Shown here: positions 34,552 through 43,144 of the stretch, piece after piece
How positions within the stretch are numbered: position 1 is the first letter of the stretch
Layout: every line of letters starts with the position of its first letter
Assembly: GCA_902581045.1 (NCBI GenBank)
Contig: CACHMU010000005.1
Location: 1-62,496 of the forward strand
DNA length: 62,496 nt
Source: an uncultured Fidelibacterota bacterium
GTDB taxonomy: Bacteria; Fidelibacterota; Marinisomatia; Marinisomatales; TCS55
Direction: 5' to 3'
Notes under the pieces: generated by a model
Told to the model about the DNA's origin: nothing
What the model saw: only the letters and a program-made list of their open reading frames with translations
Databases searched by the model: none
Translations under genes and position numbers: made by a program

Positions 34552-35313
34552 ATGAAGATTGCTGTTCTAATCAAGCAAGTTCCTGGTTCCGATTCTTCAT
34601 TACCGATCCAAAATGATGCATCTTGGATCAATGAAGAAGCTATTACATATGTAATGAATGAAAGTGACAATTATGCTTTGGAAGAAGCTTTACAAATTCG
34701 TGAACAAAATGGCAATGGGGAGGTTGTTGTTATTAGCCTTGGTCCTGACCGTGTCCAAAAAGTTATTAGAGAAGGGTTAGCGAAAGGAGCAGATAGAGGA
34801 ATTCAAATAAATGTCGACTCTGTAGGCGCAGTTGACCCTTTAGTAAATGCATCTTTAATAGCTGACGCCATAAAAGAGGAAAAATTTGATATTGTTTTTT
34901 CAGGTCTCCAATCTGATGATCTAGGTATGGGACAAACTGGAATCATTCTGGGCGAAATGCTTGGTATGTCTACGGCATCATTGGTAATGGAAACTGAAAT
35001 ATCTGATGGGCGAATTAAAGTTAAAAGAGAATTAGAAGCAGGCTACTTTCAATGGGTTACAATGGATCTTCCCTCTAGCATTACAATTCAATCTGGTTTG
35101 AATACTCCTAGATATCCATCGTTGAAAGGAATTATGGGAGCTAAGAAAAAAGAAATAAATGTATTAACACCTGAAGTAGGTCAATCAAAGCAATCGATGG
35201 AGAAAGTTTATATTCCACAGAGTGATAAACAAACAGTTATGATTGATGGTTCTGCAGATCAAATTGTAGAAAAATTAGTTGAAACTTTTCGCAATGATAT
35301 TAAGGTGATATAG
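34552..35313 (+). CDS. etfB: Electron transfer flavoprotein beta subunit
   Basis: Beta subunit of the ETF heterodimer that collects electrons from acyl-CoA dehydrogenases; it binds the AMP/second nucleotide. The start MKIAVLIKQVPGSDSSLPI, SDNYALEEALQIRE, GLQSDDLGMGQTG and LPSSITIQSGLNTPRYPSLKGIMGAKKKEI are typical. Length is 253 residues. It is immediately followed by etfA with no gap. Upstream (34284-34551) is a 268-base divergent spacer containing a short (TA)n run; I saw no convincing operator in it. Confidence 0.94.
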   Translation: MKIAVLIKQVPGSDSSLPIQNDASWINEEAITYVMNESDNYALEEALQIREQNGNGEVVVISLGPDRVQKVIREGLAKGADRGIQINVDSVGAVDPLVNASLIADAIKEEKFDIVFSGLQSDDLGMGQTGIILGEMLGMSTASLVMETEISDGRIKVKRELEAGYFQWVTMDLPSSITIQSGLNTPRYPSLKGIMGAKKKEINVLTPEVGQSKQSMEKVYIPQSDKQTVMIDGSADQIVEKLVETFRNDIKVI

Positions 35314-36285
35314 ATGGATATTTTAATTGTAATTGAAGATAATAATAGTAAAATACATCGTATGGGATTAGAGTCCATTGCTGCGGCCCAATCAATTTCA
35401 AAGGATAAAGGATTTTCAATCGGTGTTTTAGTTATGGGGGGTAATGCTGAGGGATTATCGACTGAAGTATCAAAGTATGATGTAAGTGAAGTCCTAAAGT
35501 TAAATAATGATATAATTTCAAGTTATAGCTCTGACGGTTATGCTGAAGCAGTTAAGCAGGTTATTGAGCAGGAAAACCCCAAATATGTTTTTTTTGGACA
35601 CACATATCAAGTTAGGGATTACGTTCCAAAAATTAGCGCAAAATTGATGAAACCATTTTTAGTGGATAACGTTTCAATCAATAAAGATGGAGAAAAATTT
35701 ATTTTTACAAAGCAAATGTTCAATGCGAAACTTTATTCTGATATGGTTGCAAAGGATAATGGACCATTGTTAATCAGTTTTCAATCAGCAGCCTTTTCGG
35801 CAGACAATGCTCAATCTGGCTCTGCAAGTATTAGAGATATTTCAGTTGATATAGACTCATCAATGATCAAGACTGAATCTGATGAGCCATTTCAAGAAGA
35901 AGCAGGTGGGATGGATTTGACTGCCGCAGAAGTAATTGTATCTATTGGTAGAGGAATTGGTAAAGAAGAAAATATTCCAATGGCACAAGATTTAGCTAAA
36001 GCTATTGGTGGTGAACTTGCTTCTTCAAGGCCGGTTGTTGACTCTGGCTGGCTTTCTGCTCCCCATCAAATTGGTAGTTCTGGTCAGTCTGTTTCACCTA
36101 AAATGTATTTGGCATTAGGTATCTCTGGTGCAATTCAGCATGTTGTTGGCATGAAAGGATCCAAAAATATTGTAGCGATCAATAAGGATCCAGAAGCGCC
36201 AATTTTTGAAATTGCAGATTATGGTGTAGTTGGAGATGTGGTAGAGATCATCCCAAAACTTTCTGAAGCACTTAAAGAAAATTAA
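35314..36285 (+). CDS. etfA: Electron transfer flavoprotein alpha subunit
   Basis: FAD-binding alpha subunit of ETF, 323 residues. The C-terminal FAD domain contains ASSRPVVDSGWLSAPHQIG, GQSVSPKMYLALGISGAIQH, KNIVAINKDPEAPIFEIADY and GVVGD, all family hallmarks. The N-terminal domain has the usual alternating hydrophobic layout. It abuts etfB and is followed 6 bases later by a membrane FeS oxidoreductase gene that probably accepts its electrons. Confidence 0.95.
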   Translation: MDILIVIEDNNSKIHRMGLESIAAAQSISKDKGFSIGVLVMGGNAEGLSTEVSKYDVSEVLKLNNDIISSYSSDGYAEAVKQVIEQENPKYVFFGHTYQVRDYVPKISAKLMKPFLVDNVSINKDGEKFIFTKQMFNAKLYSDMVAKDNGPLLISFQSAAFSADNAQSGSASIRDISVDIDSSMIKTESDEPFQEEAGGMDLTAAEVIVSIGRGIGKEENIPMAQDLAKAIGGELASSRPVVDSGWLSAPHQIGSSGQSVSPKMYLALGISGAIQHVVGMKGSKNIVAINKDPEAPIFEIADYGVVGDVVEIIPKLSEALKEN

Positions 36286-36291
36286 TCCATA

Positions 36292-38154
36292 ATGGCCAAG
36301 TTTCAATTCACAGGTATTGAACAATCAATACTTGCTATCACTATTATTATTACTCTTGGCTCATTCATTTATGAAGTTTGGCGCCGTTTGCGAATAGTTC
36401 TTAAAGGAAGAGACTCATTACCCTTTGATCATTTTGGCGCAAGAGCATGGCGTGTATTTAAGGAAGTATTCTTACATGAAAAGGTAATTAAAGATCGTTT
36501 TTGGCCAGGGTTGATGCATGCCTTAGTCTTCTGGGGATTTATAGTTTTTGGTTTGGTCACTATTGATCATTTTGCAATTGGATTTGGTCACCCATTAATG
36601 AATGAGCAAGTACATAGGTATTACAGCTATATTGTAATTCCATTTTCTATTTTTGTACTGTTTGGAATTGGCTCATTAACTTATCGTCGATTTATATCTA
36701 GACCAAAAGCATTAGGTAAAATCTCCCCAACATCAGGTCTGGTTGCATTTTTTATTTCAGTACTTATGATTACATATTTATTGGGGGAAACAGATCTTGA
36801 TCCGATGGTATGGCGGATAAATTGGTGGATTCATTCTCTAATTATTTTAGCTTTTTTATTTTTAATTCCAAGATCAAAACATTTGCATTTGGTTTTGTCT
36901 CCAATCAATATTTTCTTTAAACCTTTTCAGCTTCCTGAGCATACAGCAGTTAACATTGATCTAGAAGGATCTGAAGATGAATTAGATACAATGTTATCAG
37001 ATTTAACTCAAATGACAAAAAATCAAACGTTAGATGTTTTTTCATGTGTGGAATGTGGCCGTTGTATCGATGTATGTCCCGCAAATAGAGGAGGGGGTCT
37101 CCTTGATCCAAAGAATCATTTTATTTTAGACCTACGTGAACCGCTTCTTAAAAAAGGTAATGTAGATGTATTATCAGAAATCAATGTTGAAGCAGGCTGG
37201 GAGTGTACAACCTGTCAGGCGTGCACTGAAGTTTGTCCAGTTGGAAATCATGTTGAAAAGTCAGATGAAATTCGTCGCCTGGAAGTTTTAGTTGAGGGCA
37301 AGGTTCCCCAAGAGTATCAAAAGTTATTTATGAATTTGCAAGAGTCTGGAAATACTGAAGGGCGTAGCGATAGTCCTCTAGCTGAAAGGCTTCCAACTTA
37401 CACTCCGGACAAAGAATATGTTTTATGGCTAGGCTGTTTTGCTCGTTATGAGCTTGATCCTAATTTCACTAAATCTGTTGAGAATTTTGCAAATATTTTA
37501 GACGTTGCTGGCATCACTTATGGTGTTCTTCAGAAGGAACATTGTTCAGGTGATCCTGCTAACCGATTAGGTGATAAATTGACCTACAACATGTTACGTG
37601 AGCATAATATGGAACTGTTAAAAGAGGCAACGAAAGTGGTTACACTTTGCCCTCATTGTGCATTGAATTTGGAAAAAGAATACTCAAAATATTCAAAGGT
37701 GAATTATGATGTCTCACATCATACGCAAGTGATTGCTGAATTAATTGAAGAAGGTCGTATTGAAGTCAAAAAAGGATCAAATGGAAAAGTTACCTATCAT
37801 GATCCATGTAACTTATCAAGAATGCTTGATGAAGTTGACGCTCCTAGAGTTGCTATTAATGCAGCGACTGATGATTTCTTTGAATTGGAAGAATCCGGAA
37901 GAAATACATTATGCTGTGGAGCTGGTGGGGGTTTATGGTGGAAAAAAGAAACAAAAGGAAGAACACATCTTGTTCGTGCTGAGCAGGTTGTTGATTCAAG
38001 TGCTGATACAGTTGTTACTGGCTGCAATTTTTGTTATGGGATGATGAATCAAGGTTTAAAGCCCTTAACACCTGAAGGTCGTTCGGAAATTCAAGTAAAA
38101 GATGTAGCTGATATTGTAGTTGAGAATATGGTTAGTAAAACCCATAGTAAATGA
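36292..38154 (+). CDS. Membrane HdrD-like FeS oxidoreductase (probable ETF:quinone oxidoreductase)
   Basis: A 620-residue protein with an N-terminal membrane domain of about five helices (about 10-205, NarI-like, with several histidines as potential haem ligands). A two-cluster ferredoxin domain follows (C252-x2-C255-x2-C258-x3-C262 in SCVECGRCIDVCP, and CTTCQACTEVCP). Two CCG cysteine-rich domains complete it (YHDPCNLSRM then TLCCGAGGG and TGCNFCYGMM). This is the architecture of the membrane oxidoreductases placed beside etfAB in Geobacter, Syntrophomonas and many other bacteria (EMO). It would pass electrons from reduced ETF to menaquinone. Confidence 0.88.
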   Translation: MAKFQFTGIEQSILAITIIITLGSFIYEVWRRLRIVLKGRDSLPFDHFGARAWRVFKEVFLHEKVIKDRFWPGLMHALVFWGFIVFGLVTIDHFAIGFGHPLMNEQVHRYYSYIVIPFSIFVLFGIGSLTYRRFISRPKALGKISPTSGLVAFFISVLMITYLLGETDLDPMVWRINWWIHSLIILAFLFLIPRSKHLHLVLSPINIFFKPFQLPEHTAVNIDLEGSEDELDTMLSDLTQMTKNQTLDVFSCVECGRCIDVCPANRGGGLLDPKNHFILDLREPLLKKGNVDVLSEINVEAGWECTTCQACTEVCPVGNHVEKSDEIRRLEVLVEGKVPQEYQKLFMNLQESGNTEGRSDSPLAERLPTYTPDKEYVLWLGCFARYELDPNFTKSVENFANILDVAGITYGVLQKEHCSGDPANRLGDKLTYNMLREHNMELLKEATKVVTLCPHCALNLEKEYSKYSKVNYDVSHHTQVIAELIEEGRIEVKKGSNGKVTYHDPCNLSRMLDEVDAPRVAINAATDDFFELEESGRNTLCCGAGGGLWWKKETKGRTHLVRAEQVVDSSADTVVTGCNFCYGMMNQGLKPLTPEGRSEIQVKDVADIVVENMVSKTHSK

Positions 38155-38213
38155 TTAAAATCGCCGGTCATAAAAAGTTAAGTAATTACATAATAAATGA
38201 ATATATAAATAAG

Positions 38214-40634
38214 ATGCGGAAATATATTTTATTACTATTTTTAACTTCTATTTCATTTGCAGATGAATCAAAGTCACGCGGAATCGTAGATGATTACACT
38301 AAATTAAAAGAAAAAATCTACACAAGTACGCGTACAGATACTCCACCAGTTATTGATGGGAATCTAGATGATAAAGCTTGGAGCAATGCAGTCTTATTAG
38401 ATGATTTTTTACAGTTTGAACCATACAATTTGATTGCACCAACAGTTCGTACAGAAGTGCGAATATTATATGATGATGATAACATATATGTTGCCTTTAA
38501 TAACTTTGACCCAAACCCAGAAAAGATCATGGTCCGTAGAGCTCGTCGTGATGACTGGAGAGCAGGTTTTGATTTTAATTCAGACTGGGTTGGTATCGGT
38601 ATTGATTCTCGAAATGATGATAAAACTGGTTTTTGGTTTGCGGTAAATGCCGCTGAGGTCCAAGTAGATGTGGCCATTTCAGGTGATGGATATGGTGGAT
38701 TTGATGGAACATGGAATGCAGTTTGGGATAGCAAAGTTTCATTTCATGATAAAGGATGGTCAGCGGAAATAAGAATTCCATTTAATGTATTTCCATATAG
38801 CAAAGATAGTGTTCAAGAATGGGGCACTTCAATACAAAGAGGTTATTTTAGCAATCAAGAAGAAATGCACTGGCCAGGGCGTCCTAAGGGAGTACGCGGA
38901 ATTGTACCTCACTATGGTGTATTAAAGGGAATTGAAAATATTCCCCAACCAAGAAATATTGAATTAGTACCTTATTTGTTAGGGGGGCAAACAAAAAAAG
39001 ATGAAAATGAGAGCGTACAAAATGTTGGTATGGATGCAAGATACAATCTTAATTCTAATACAACATTGAATATGACTTTTAATCCAGACTTTGGTCAAGT
39101 GGAAGCAGACCCTTCTGTCTTAAATTTATCAGCTTTTGAAACTCGTTTGAATGAAAGAAGACCTTTTTTCGTTCAGGGCGCAAATTTTTTTAAAAGCAGA
39201 TTAAATCTTTTTAATTCACGAAGAATTGGTAAAAGACCTGGTTATTACAAACCTGAATCAGGTTCAATCATAGATAAACCAAATGAAACAACAATTCTTG
39301 GTGCAGCCAAAATTCTTGGTGAAACATCATCGGGATTAAAATATGGTGTTATCAATGCCATCACAGATAGAGAATATGGAACATTAGAAGATGAAGTTAA
39401 TGGAGAGACTCAAAGAAAGAAATTCTTGATTGAGCCATACACAAATTATTTTGTTGGGCGACTTGAAAAACCAGTTGTAAATGAACTATCAACTATTGGT
39501 TTTATGGCAACTGATCTTCGCCGCCAAAATGAATCTGGTAATTCGAGTGTTATCAATGCTGATTGGAATTTAAAATTAATAGAAAATAAACTTTCGTTTA
39601 CAGGACAGTTCGCAAATTCAATCAGATCTGATCAATCAGGACATGCTGGTCGTTTTATTTTAGGTTATAGGGATCCGGTTTGGTGGGATGTCAATTGGTG
39701 GAGTGGTTATAAAAATAAAAACTTTGATGTAAGTGATATGGGATATCAGGAAAAAAATAATAATTGGTATTCTGGATTAAGGGGTGCAATTAGACGTGAT
39801 TATCCAAAAGGATATTTTTTAAATCAACGATTAGAATTAAAGCTTAATATAGGTGGACGAGGCAAAGATGATCGAGGTGGAGCTTTACTTACTAGAAAGA
39901 ATATTGAATTAGAACAAGATAACGACTTTTTAAATTATTGGGGGATTGGATGGTCAATCTCTGCTGCAGGGGAGGTCTTTGAAGATGATGATATTTATCG
40001 AGATTCAAGAGCCGTTATTATTAAAGATGAAGCTTGGAAGTCATTTCAATTATGGTTTAGGACTGATAGACGTAAAAGAGTTGTCCTACGACCTTCATTT
40101 AATTATGATGAAGGTAGTTTACGCGGTCCTGGTAGAAGGTATGGTTTAGAAATATCATTGAGACCTACGGATTTCATCAATTTTTCTTTAAAAACATCTA
40201 AGGAACACAAGCCAGGTTCAATGCAATGGGTTGGTATTGTTGAAGATGAAAATGGACCTAATATTATATATTCCAACGTATTACGTAAGCAAACCAATAC
40301 AGAGCTCAGATTGAATATTGCCTTTTCATCAAAAATGACTTTTGAAGCTTATTATCAACCGTTTAAAGTTGAAATGGATTACGAAGATTATAATCGTTTA
40401 GTTAGAGAAAAATCTTTTGACTTGGAGCCTTATAATTATGGCAAAGACAAAGATTTTAAGATAGATAATCGTGTAGGTACTTTTGTATTTAGATGGGAAT
40501 ATTTACCAGGAAGTCTGATTTATGCCGTATATAACCTGAATGATAATAATTACTACTCTTATCAAGATGGTATATGGAATCCATCACAATCGAATTCATT
40601 ATTTATTAAGATTGATCGTTTCTTCCAGCTTTAA
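38214..40634 (+). CDS. CBM9-like N-terminal domain plus outer-membrane beta-barrel (DUF5916 type)
   Basis: An exported 806-residue protein. The ATG at 38214 begins a signal peptide (MRKYILLLFLTSISFADES). The frame is open from an ATG at 38151 that overlaps the previous stop, but the later start makes a proper signal. Residues about 35-240 form a family 9 carbohydrate-binding-like beta-sandwich (PPVIDGNLDDKAWSNA and AGFDFNSDWVGIGIDSRND). The remainder has alternating aromatic/polar strands of a barrel ending in a C-terminal Phe-x-x-Leu. It is common in FCB bacteria; ligand unknown. It probably shares the etf transcript. Confidence 0.82.
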   Translation: MRKYILLLFLTSISFADESKSRGIVDDYTKLKEKIYTSTRTDTPPVIDGNLDDKAWSNAVLLDDFLQFEPYNLIAPTVRTEVRILYDDDNIYVAFNNFDPNPEKIMVRRARRDDWRAGFDFNSDWVGIGIDSRNDDKTGFWFAVNAAEVQVDVAISGDGYGGFDGTWNAVWDSKVSFHDKGWSAEIRIPFNVFPYSKDSVQEWGTSIQRGYFSNQEEMHWPGRPKGVRGIVPHYGVLKGIENIPQPRNIELVPYLLGGQTKKDENESVQNVGMDARYNLNSNTTLNMTFNPDFGQVEADPSVLNLSAFETRLNERRPFFVQGANFFKSRLNLFNSRRIGKRPGYYKPESGSIIDKPNETTILGAAKILGETSSGLKYGVINAITDREYGTLEDEVNGETQRKKFLIEPYTNYFVGRLEKPVVNELSTIGFMATDLRRQNESGNSSVINADWNLKLIENKLSFTGQFANSIRSDQSGHAGRFILGYRDPVWWDVNWWSGYKNKNFDVSDMGYQEKNNNWYSGLRGAIRRDYPKGYFLNQRLELKLNIGGRGKDDRGGALLTRKNIELEQDNDFLNYWGIGWSISAAGEVFEDDDIYRDSRAVIIKDEAWKSFQLWFRTDRRKRVVLRPSFNYDEGSLRGPGRRYGLEISLRPTDFINFSLKTSKEHKPGSMQWVGIVEDENGPNIIYSNVLRKQTNTELRLNIAFSSKMTFEAYYQPFKVEMDYEDYNRLVREKSFDLEPYNYGKDKDFKIDNRVGTFVFRWEYLPGSLIYAVYNLNDNNYYSYQDGIWNPSQSNSLFIKIDRFFQL

Positions 40635-40639
40635 ATAGC

Positions 40640-41449
40640 TTAGTCTATACTTTTCATTTGTTTTCCTGTAGCTTTATTATCTATCATAACAATTTCTGAT
40701 AATATACTAAGAGCTATTTGTTCTGGTGTTTTCGCATTAAAATCTAATCCGACAGGAGAATGAAGATTTTTTATTTCAGAATTTGAAACATTATTCTCTA
40801 GCAAAAATTTCTTTATAAGGTCTGCCTTTTTTTGACTTGCAATAACACCAACATAAGGTATTCCCTTTTTAATTGCATCGAGTGATATTTTGTCATCATC
40901 ACTATGATGAGTAGCTAGTATAAAATAATTTATTTTTTCATCTATTTCTCCAACCTTTAAAACCTCAGTGATAATTTTATCAGCATCTGGATAAAGTTGT
41001 TGATTACTCTTAGAAGAATGAATATTCTCTTTAGAAGTGTGAATAATTATTTTAAAGTTTAGTAGTTTAGCCATACTACATAAAACCTCAACGATTCGAC
41101 CTTCACCTCTAACTAAAATAGTCGAATCAGTCATATGAGGTTCAACAATTACTGACATATTTCCTCCACATGGAATACCCATTGAAATAGTATCACTATT
41201 AAGATCAATATCAACTGTTTTAGGTATTCCAATAATTAAAGTTTCAATAGCTACATCTGAAACTGTGTTTTCAATACAGCCACCACCAATGTAGCCCATT
41301 ATTCTTTGACCTTTTTCATCAAATATTGCTTTGTCTCCAACTCGAGCGGATGAAGAACCTGTCACACTAATAACTGTAGCTATAGCATAGGGTTTTTCAT
41401 TCTTTTCAAGCCTTAAAGCTTCTTTTAATAAATTTTTATATTTAGACAT
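40640..41449 (-). CDS. XdhC/CoxI family molybdoenzyme maturation protein
   Basis: Chaperone that binds Mo cofactor and helps sulfurate it for insertion into xanthine dehydrogenase-family enzymes. The 269-residue protein has the N-terminal XdhC_CoxI domain (KPYAIATVISVTGSSSARVG and GYIGGGCIENTV) and the C-terminal Rossmann domain (YFILATHHSDDD and VGVIASQKKADLIKKFLLE). The ATG at 41449 overlaps the MocA stop by 8 bases; an in-frame TTG two codons earlier is less likely. No intact Mo-hydroxylase gene lies nearby, only a fossil at 42072-42155. Confidence 0.87.
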   Translation of the reverse strand: MSKYKNLLKEALRLEKNEKPYAIATVISVTGSSSARVGDKAIFDEKGQRIMGYIGGGCIENTVSDVAIETLIIGIPKTVDIDLNSDTISMGIPCGGNMSVIVEPHMTDSTILVRGEGRIVEVLCSMAKLLNFKIIIHTSKENIHSSKSNQQLYPDADKIITEVLKVGEIDEKINYFILATHHSDDDKISLDAIKKGIPYVGVIASQKKADLIKKFLLENNVSNSEIKNLHSPVGLDFNAKTPEQIALSILSEIVMIDNKATGKQMKSID

Positions 41450-42044
41450 TATCAATTTTCATTGATACTAAGTCAGAATAATCATCTTTAGTATCGCAAT
41501 CAAAAATAATTTCTGATGAATCTATAGGAACGCCAATAGAACTTTTTCTGTTTTTATAGATTATATTTTTGCAACCTTTATCCCCATTTAAATGAAGAAT
41601 TTCATCAAAAAATTTTCTTGGGAAAATTACTGGATTTGCTTGCTTTCCCAAATAATCTGCATAAATAATTTTATTACCATTATTATTTAAAAAAACTTGG
41701 TGCAATTTATTAATTGTTTTCACTGTTACAAGTGGCATGTCACCTAAAACAATCATATTACCATCAATATTATTCGGTAATGATGATATAGCTTTATTTA
41801 TTGATGTAGCCATACCCCTAGACCAGTCTTCATTATAGACAATTTTATCTATTGATTTAGGCAATGATTCAACTACTTTTTTATTTTCAAAACCTGTAAC
41901 AACAAATACGGGTTTTAAATAAGAATCAATTATTGTTTTACATACAACATTGATTAATGTATCATCCTGAAATGGTAATAATAATTTGTTATCACCCATT
42001 CTTTGTGAGGAACCCGCAGCAAGAATTGTTGCAGAAATATTCAA
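41442..42044 (-). CDS. mocA: MocA-like molybdenum cofactor cytidylyltransferase
   Basis: MobA/MocA nucleotidyltransferase of 200 residues that adds CMP to molybdopterin for xanthine-dehydrogenase-type enzymes. Motifs are ATILAAGSSQRMGDNKLLLPF (nucleotide loop), WSRGMATSINKA, MIVLGDMPLV, ANPVIFPRKFFDEI and NGDKGCKNII, all typical of MocA. It overlaps xdhC (8 bases). It begins 27 bases after the stop of the Mo-hydroxylase remnant, so the ancestral order was enzyme-mocA-xdhC. Confidence 0.86.
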   Translation of the reverse strand: MNISATILAAGSSQRMGDNKLLLPFQDDTLINVVCKTIIDSYLKPVFVVTGFENKKVVESLPKSIDKIVYNEDWSRGMATSINKAISSLPNNIDGNMIVLGDMPLVTVKTINKLHQVFLNNNGNKIIYADYLGKQANPVIFPRKFFDEILHLNGDKGCKNIIYKNRKSSIGVPIDSSEIIFDCDTKDDYSDLVSMKIDNV

Positions 42045-42071
42045 ACTAGTTTCTTAGACTATATATAGAAT

Positions 42072-42155
42072 TTATACTTTTAGATCTTTTGATTTTATTG
42101 GGAGTTCTCGAATTCTTTTTCCCGTAGCATCGTAGCATATAGATAAACTAATTTG
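42072..42155 (-). pseudogene. C-terminal fossil of a xanthine dehydrogenase-family Mo-subunit
   Basis: On the minus strand one frame, entered from inside the dCMP deaminase stop region and lacking any ATG, reads SICYDATGKRIRELPIKSK and then DLKV before TAA at 42072-42074. The D-ATGKRIRELP-like ending is what molybdopterin-binding large subunits of xanthine dehydrogenase/CoxL type carry at their C-terminus. It lies directly upstream of mocA and xdhC, whose products serve exactly such an enzyme. An in-frame TAG about 4 codons before it bounds it. I interpret it as the tail left after deletion of the enzyme gene. At about 26 codons, chance similarity cannot be fully excluded. Confidence 0.6.
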
Positions 42156-42576
42156 ATAAATCTATAAGTTCAATACCTAAAGCAGAAGCGTGGGTTAGAA
42201 TTCTTTCGTCCCGATAGAATTCTCCAAAATAAATTTTGTTGATTCCTGAATTTGCAATCATTTTAAAACAATCATAGCAGGGAGAAGCTGTTACAAAAAT
42301 TTCACTATCATCAATACGAATTCCATGGCGTGCAGCTTGAACAATTGCGTTTGCTTCCGCATGTATCGTTTTAACACAATGTGTGTTTTCCATTTCATGC
42401 CCAACATCATCGCAGTGATCCAATCCTTTGATTGACCCGTTATAGCCAGTAGATAAAATCGTTTTTTCACGAACAATTACAGCCCCAACATGTTTTCTAT
42501 CGCATGTAGATCGGGTTGCAACCTCTTCAGCAATATTCATAAAATATTTTTCCCAACTGACTCGGTCTTTTGTCAA
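42148..42576 (-). CDS. dCMP deaminase (ComEB-like)
   Basis: Zinc-dependent deoxycytidylate deaminase producing dUMP, the substrate of the ThyX encoded at 7259-8221. The 142 residues show the zinc motifs HAEANAIVQAARHG and SPCYDCFKMIANSG, plus the family N-terminus SWEKYFMNIAEEVATRSTCDRKHVGAVIV. The start is TTG at 42576; no earlier ATG exists and the N-terminal SWEKYFM is conserved. It is encoded 2 bases after the DUF2480-like gene, at the distal end of the SUF-containing gene string. Its stop overlaps the Mo-enzyme fossil. Confidence 0.9.
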   Translation of the reverse strand: MTKDRVSWEKYFMNIAEEVATRSTCDRKHVGAVIVREKTILSTGYNGSIKGLDHCDDVGHEMENTHCVKTIHAEANAIVQAARHGIRIDDSEIFVTASPCYDCFKMIANSGINKIYFGEFYRDERILTHASALGIELIDLSN

Positions 42577-42578
42577 AA

Positions 42579-42830
42579 TTATTTATCCTCTCTTACAAAT
42601 ATTTTTACAGCAGATCGTAATTCACCAAAATAAATTCTTTGAACGTATTGAGATAACTCTGCAGTTAAAATTAGATATGCCCAAGTTGGAATTGGGACTT
42701 CCGAGCAACCCTTTATAAGAACTCGTTTATCACTATATTGTGACCAATCTATGTCAGCGACCTTCTGGCGGAAAATCTTTTCCCTAAGGATTCCATCATC
42801 TAAAAAATCATTAAGAAAAATAGTTTCCAT
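42579..42830 (-). CDS. DUF2480-like protein, half-length
   Basis: An 83-residue protein whose KRVLIKGCSEVPIPTWAYLIL followed by QRIYFGELRSAVKIF resembles the repeated unit of DUF2480 proteins of Bacteroidota. Those are about 165 residues long with two such units. Only one unit is present here, and it is complete at both ends. The Cys in KGCS is retained. Function unknown. It sits directly (0-base gap) after an 87-residue unknown gene and 2 bases before the dCMP deaminase gene. Confidence 0.6.
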   Translation of the reverse strand: METIFLNDFLDDGILREKIFRQKVADIDWSQYSDKRVLIKGCSEVPIPTWAYLILTAELSQYVQRIYFGELRSAVKIFVREDK

Positions 42831-43094
42831 TTAATTTTTAATCTTATCTGTAGACATATACACCGTTTTATTATCGCCCATGAAGTAGTGGTAGTCTAAA
42901 ATACCGTACCCTTCAATATTTCTGGTTGGACAATCAGGAAGGCAGGGTTTCCCATTACTTTGGTGACGAACCATATCTAATAATTTTTCATCAGTTTCAG
43001 TTGCTCCAGCAACTAGCTCTTCATCTGTTTCAACATACCATCTCATAGTTACCAGATATCTATATTTTTTTTGTTCATTTCCATTATCACTCAT
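42831..43094 (-). CDS. Small hypothetical protein with a CxxxC motif
   Basis: An 87-residue cytosolic protein, not recognised. It has a basic/aromatic start (KKYRYLVTMRWYVETDEELV), a central PCLPDCPT with two cysteines, and GYGILDYHYFMGDNKTVYMS. The ATG at 43094 has an excellent AGGAGG ribosome-binding site; an in-frame TTG two codons earlier is rejected for that reason. It follows sufS by 50 bases. Position at the end of the SUF string and the conserved-looking cysteine pair hint at a metal or redox role, which is speculation. Confidence 0.6.
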   Translation of the reverse strand: MSDNGNEQKKYRYLVTMRWYVETDEELVAGATETDEKLLDMVRHQSNGKPCLPDCPTRNIEGYGILDYHYFMGDNKTVYMSTDKIKN

Positions 43095-43144
43095 TATCAA
43101 CCTCCTTTATAGACTTTAATTAATGGGTTAAAAGTAAGCAAAAA

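Noticed and set aside
38151-38213. Start of the CBM9/barrel gene at the ATG overlapping the previous stop
   Set aside because: The ATG at 38214 gives a proper signal peptide; the earlier start would bury it.
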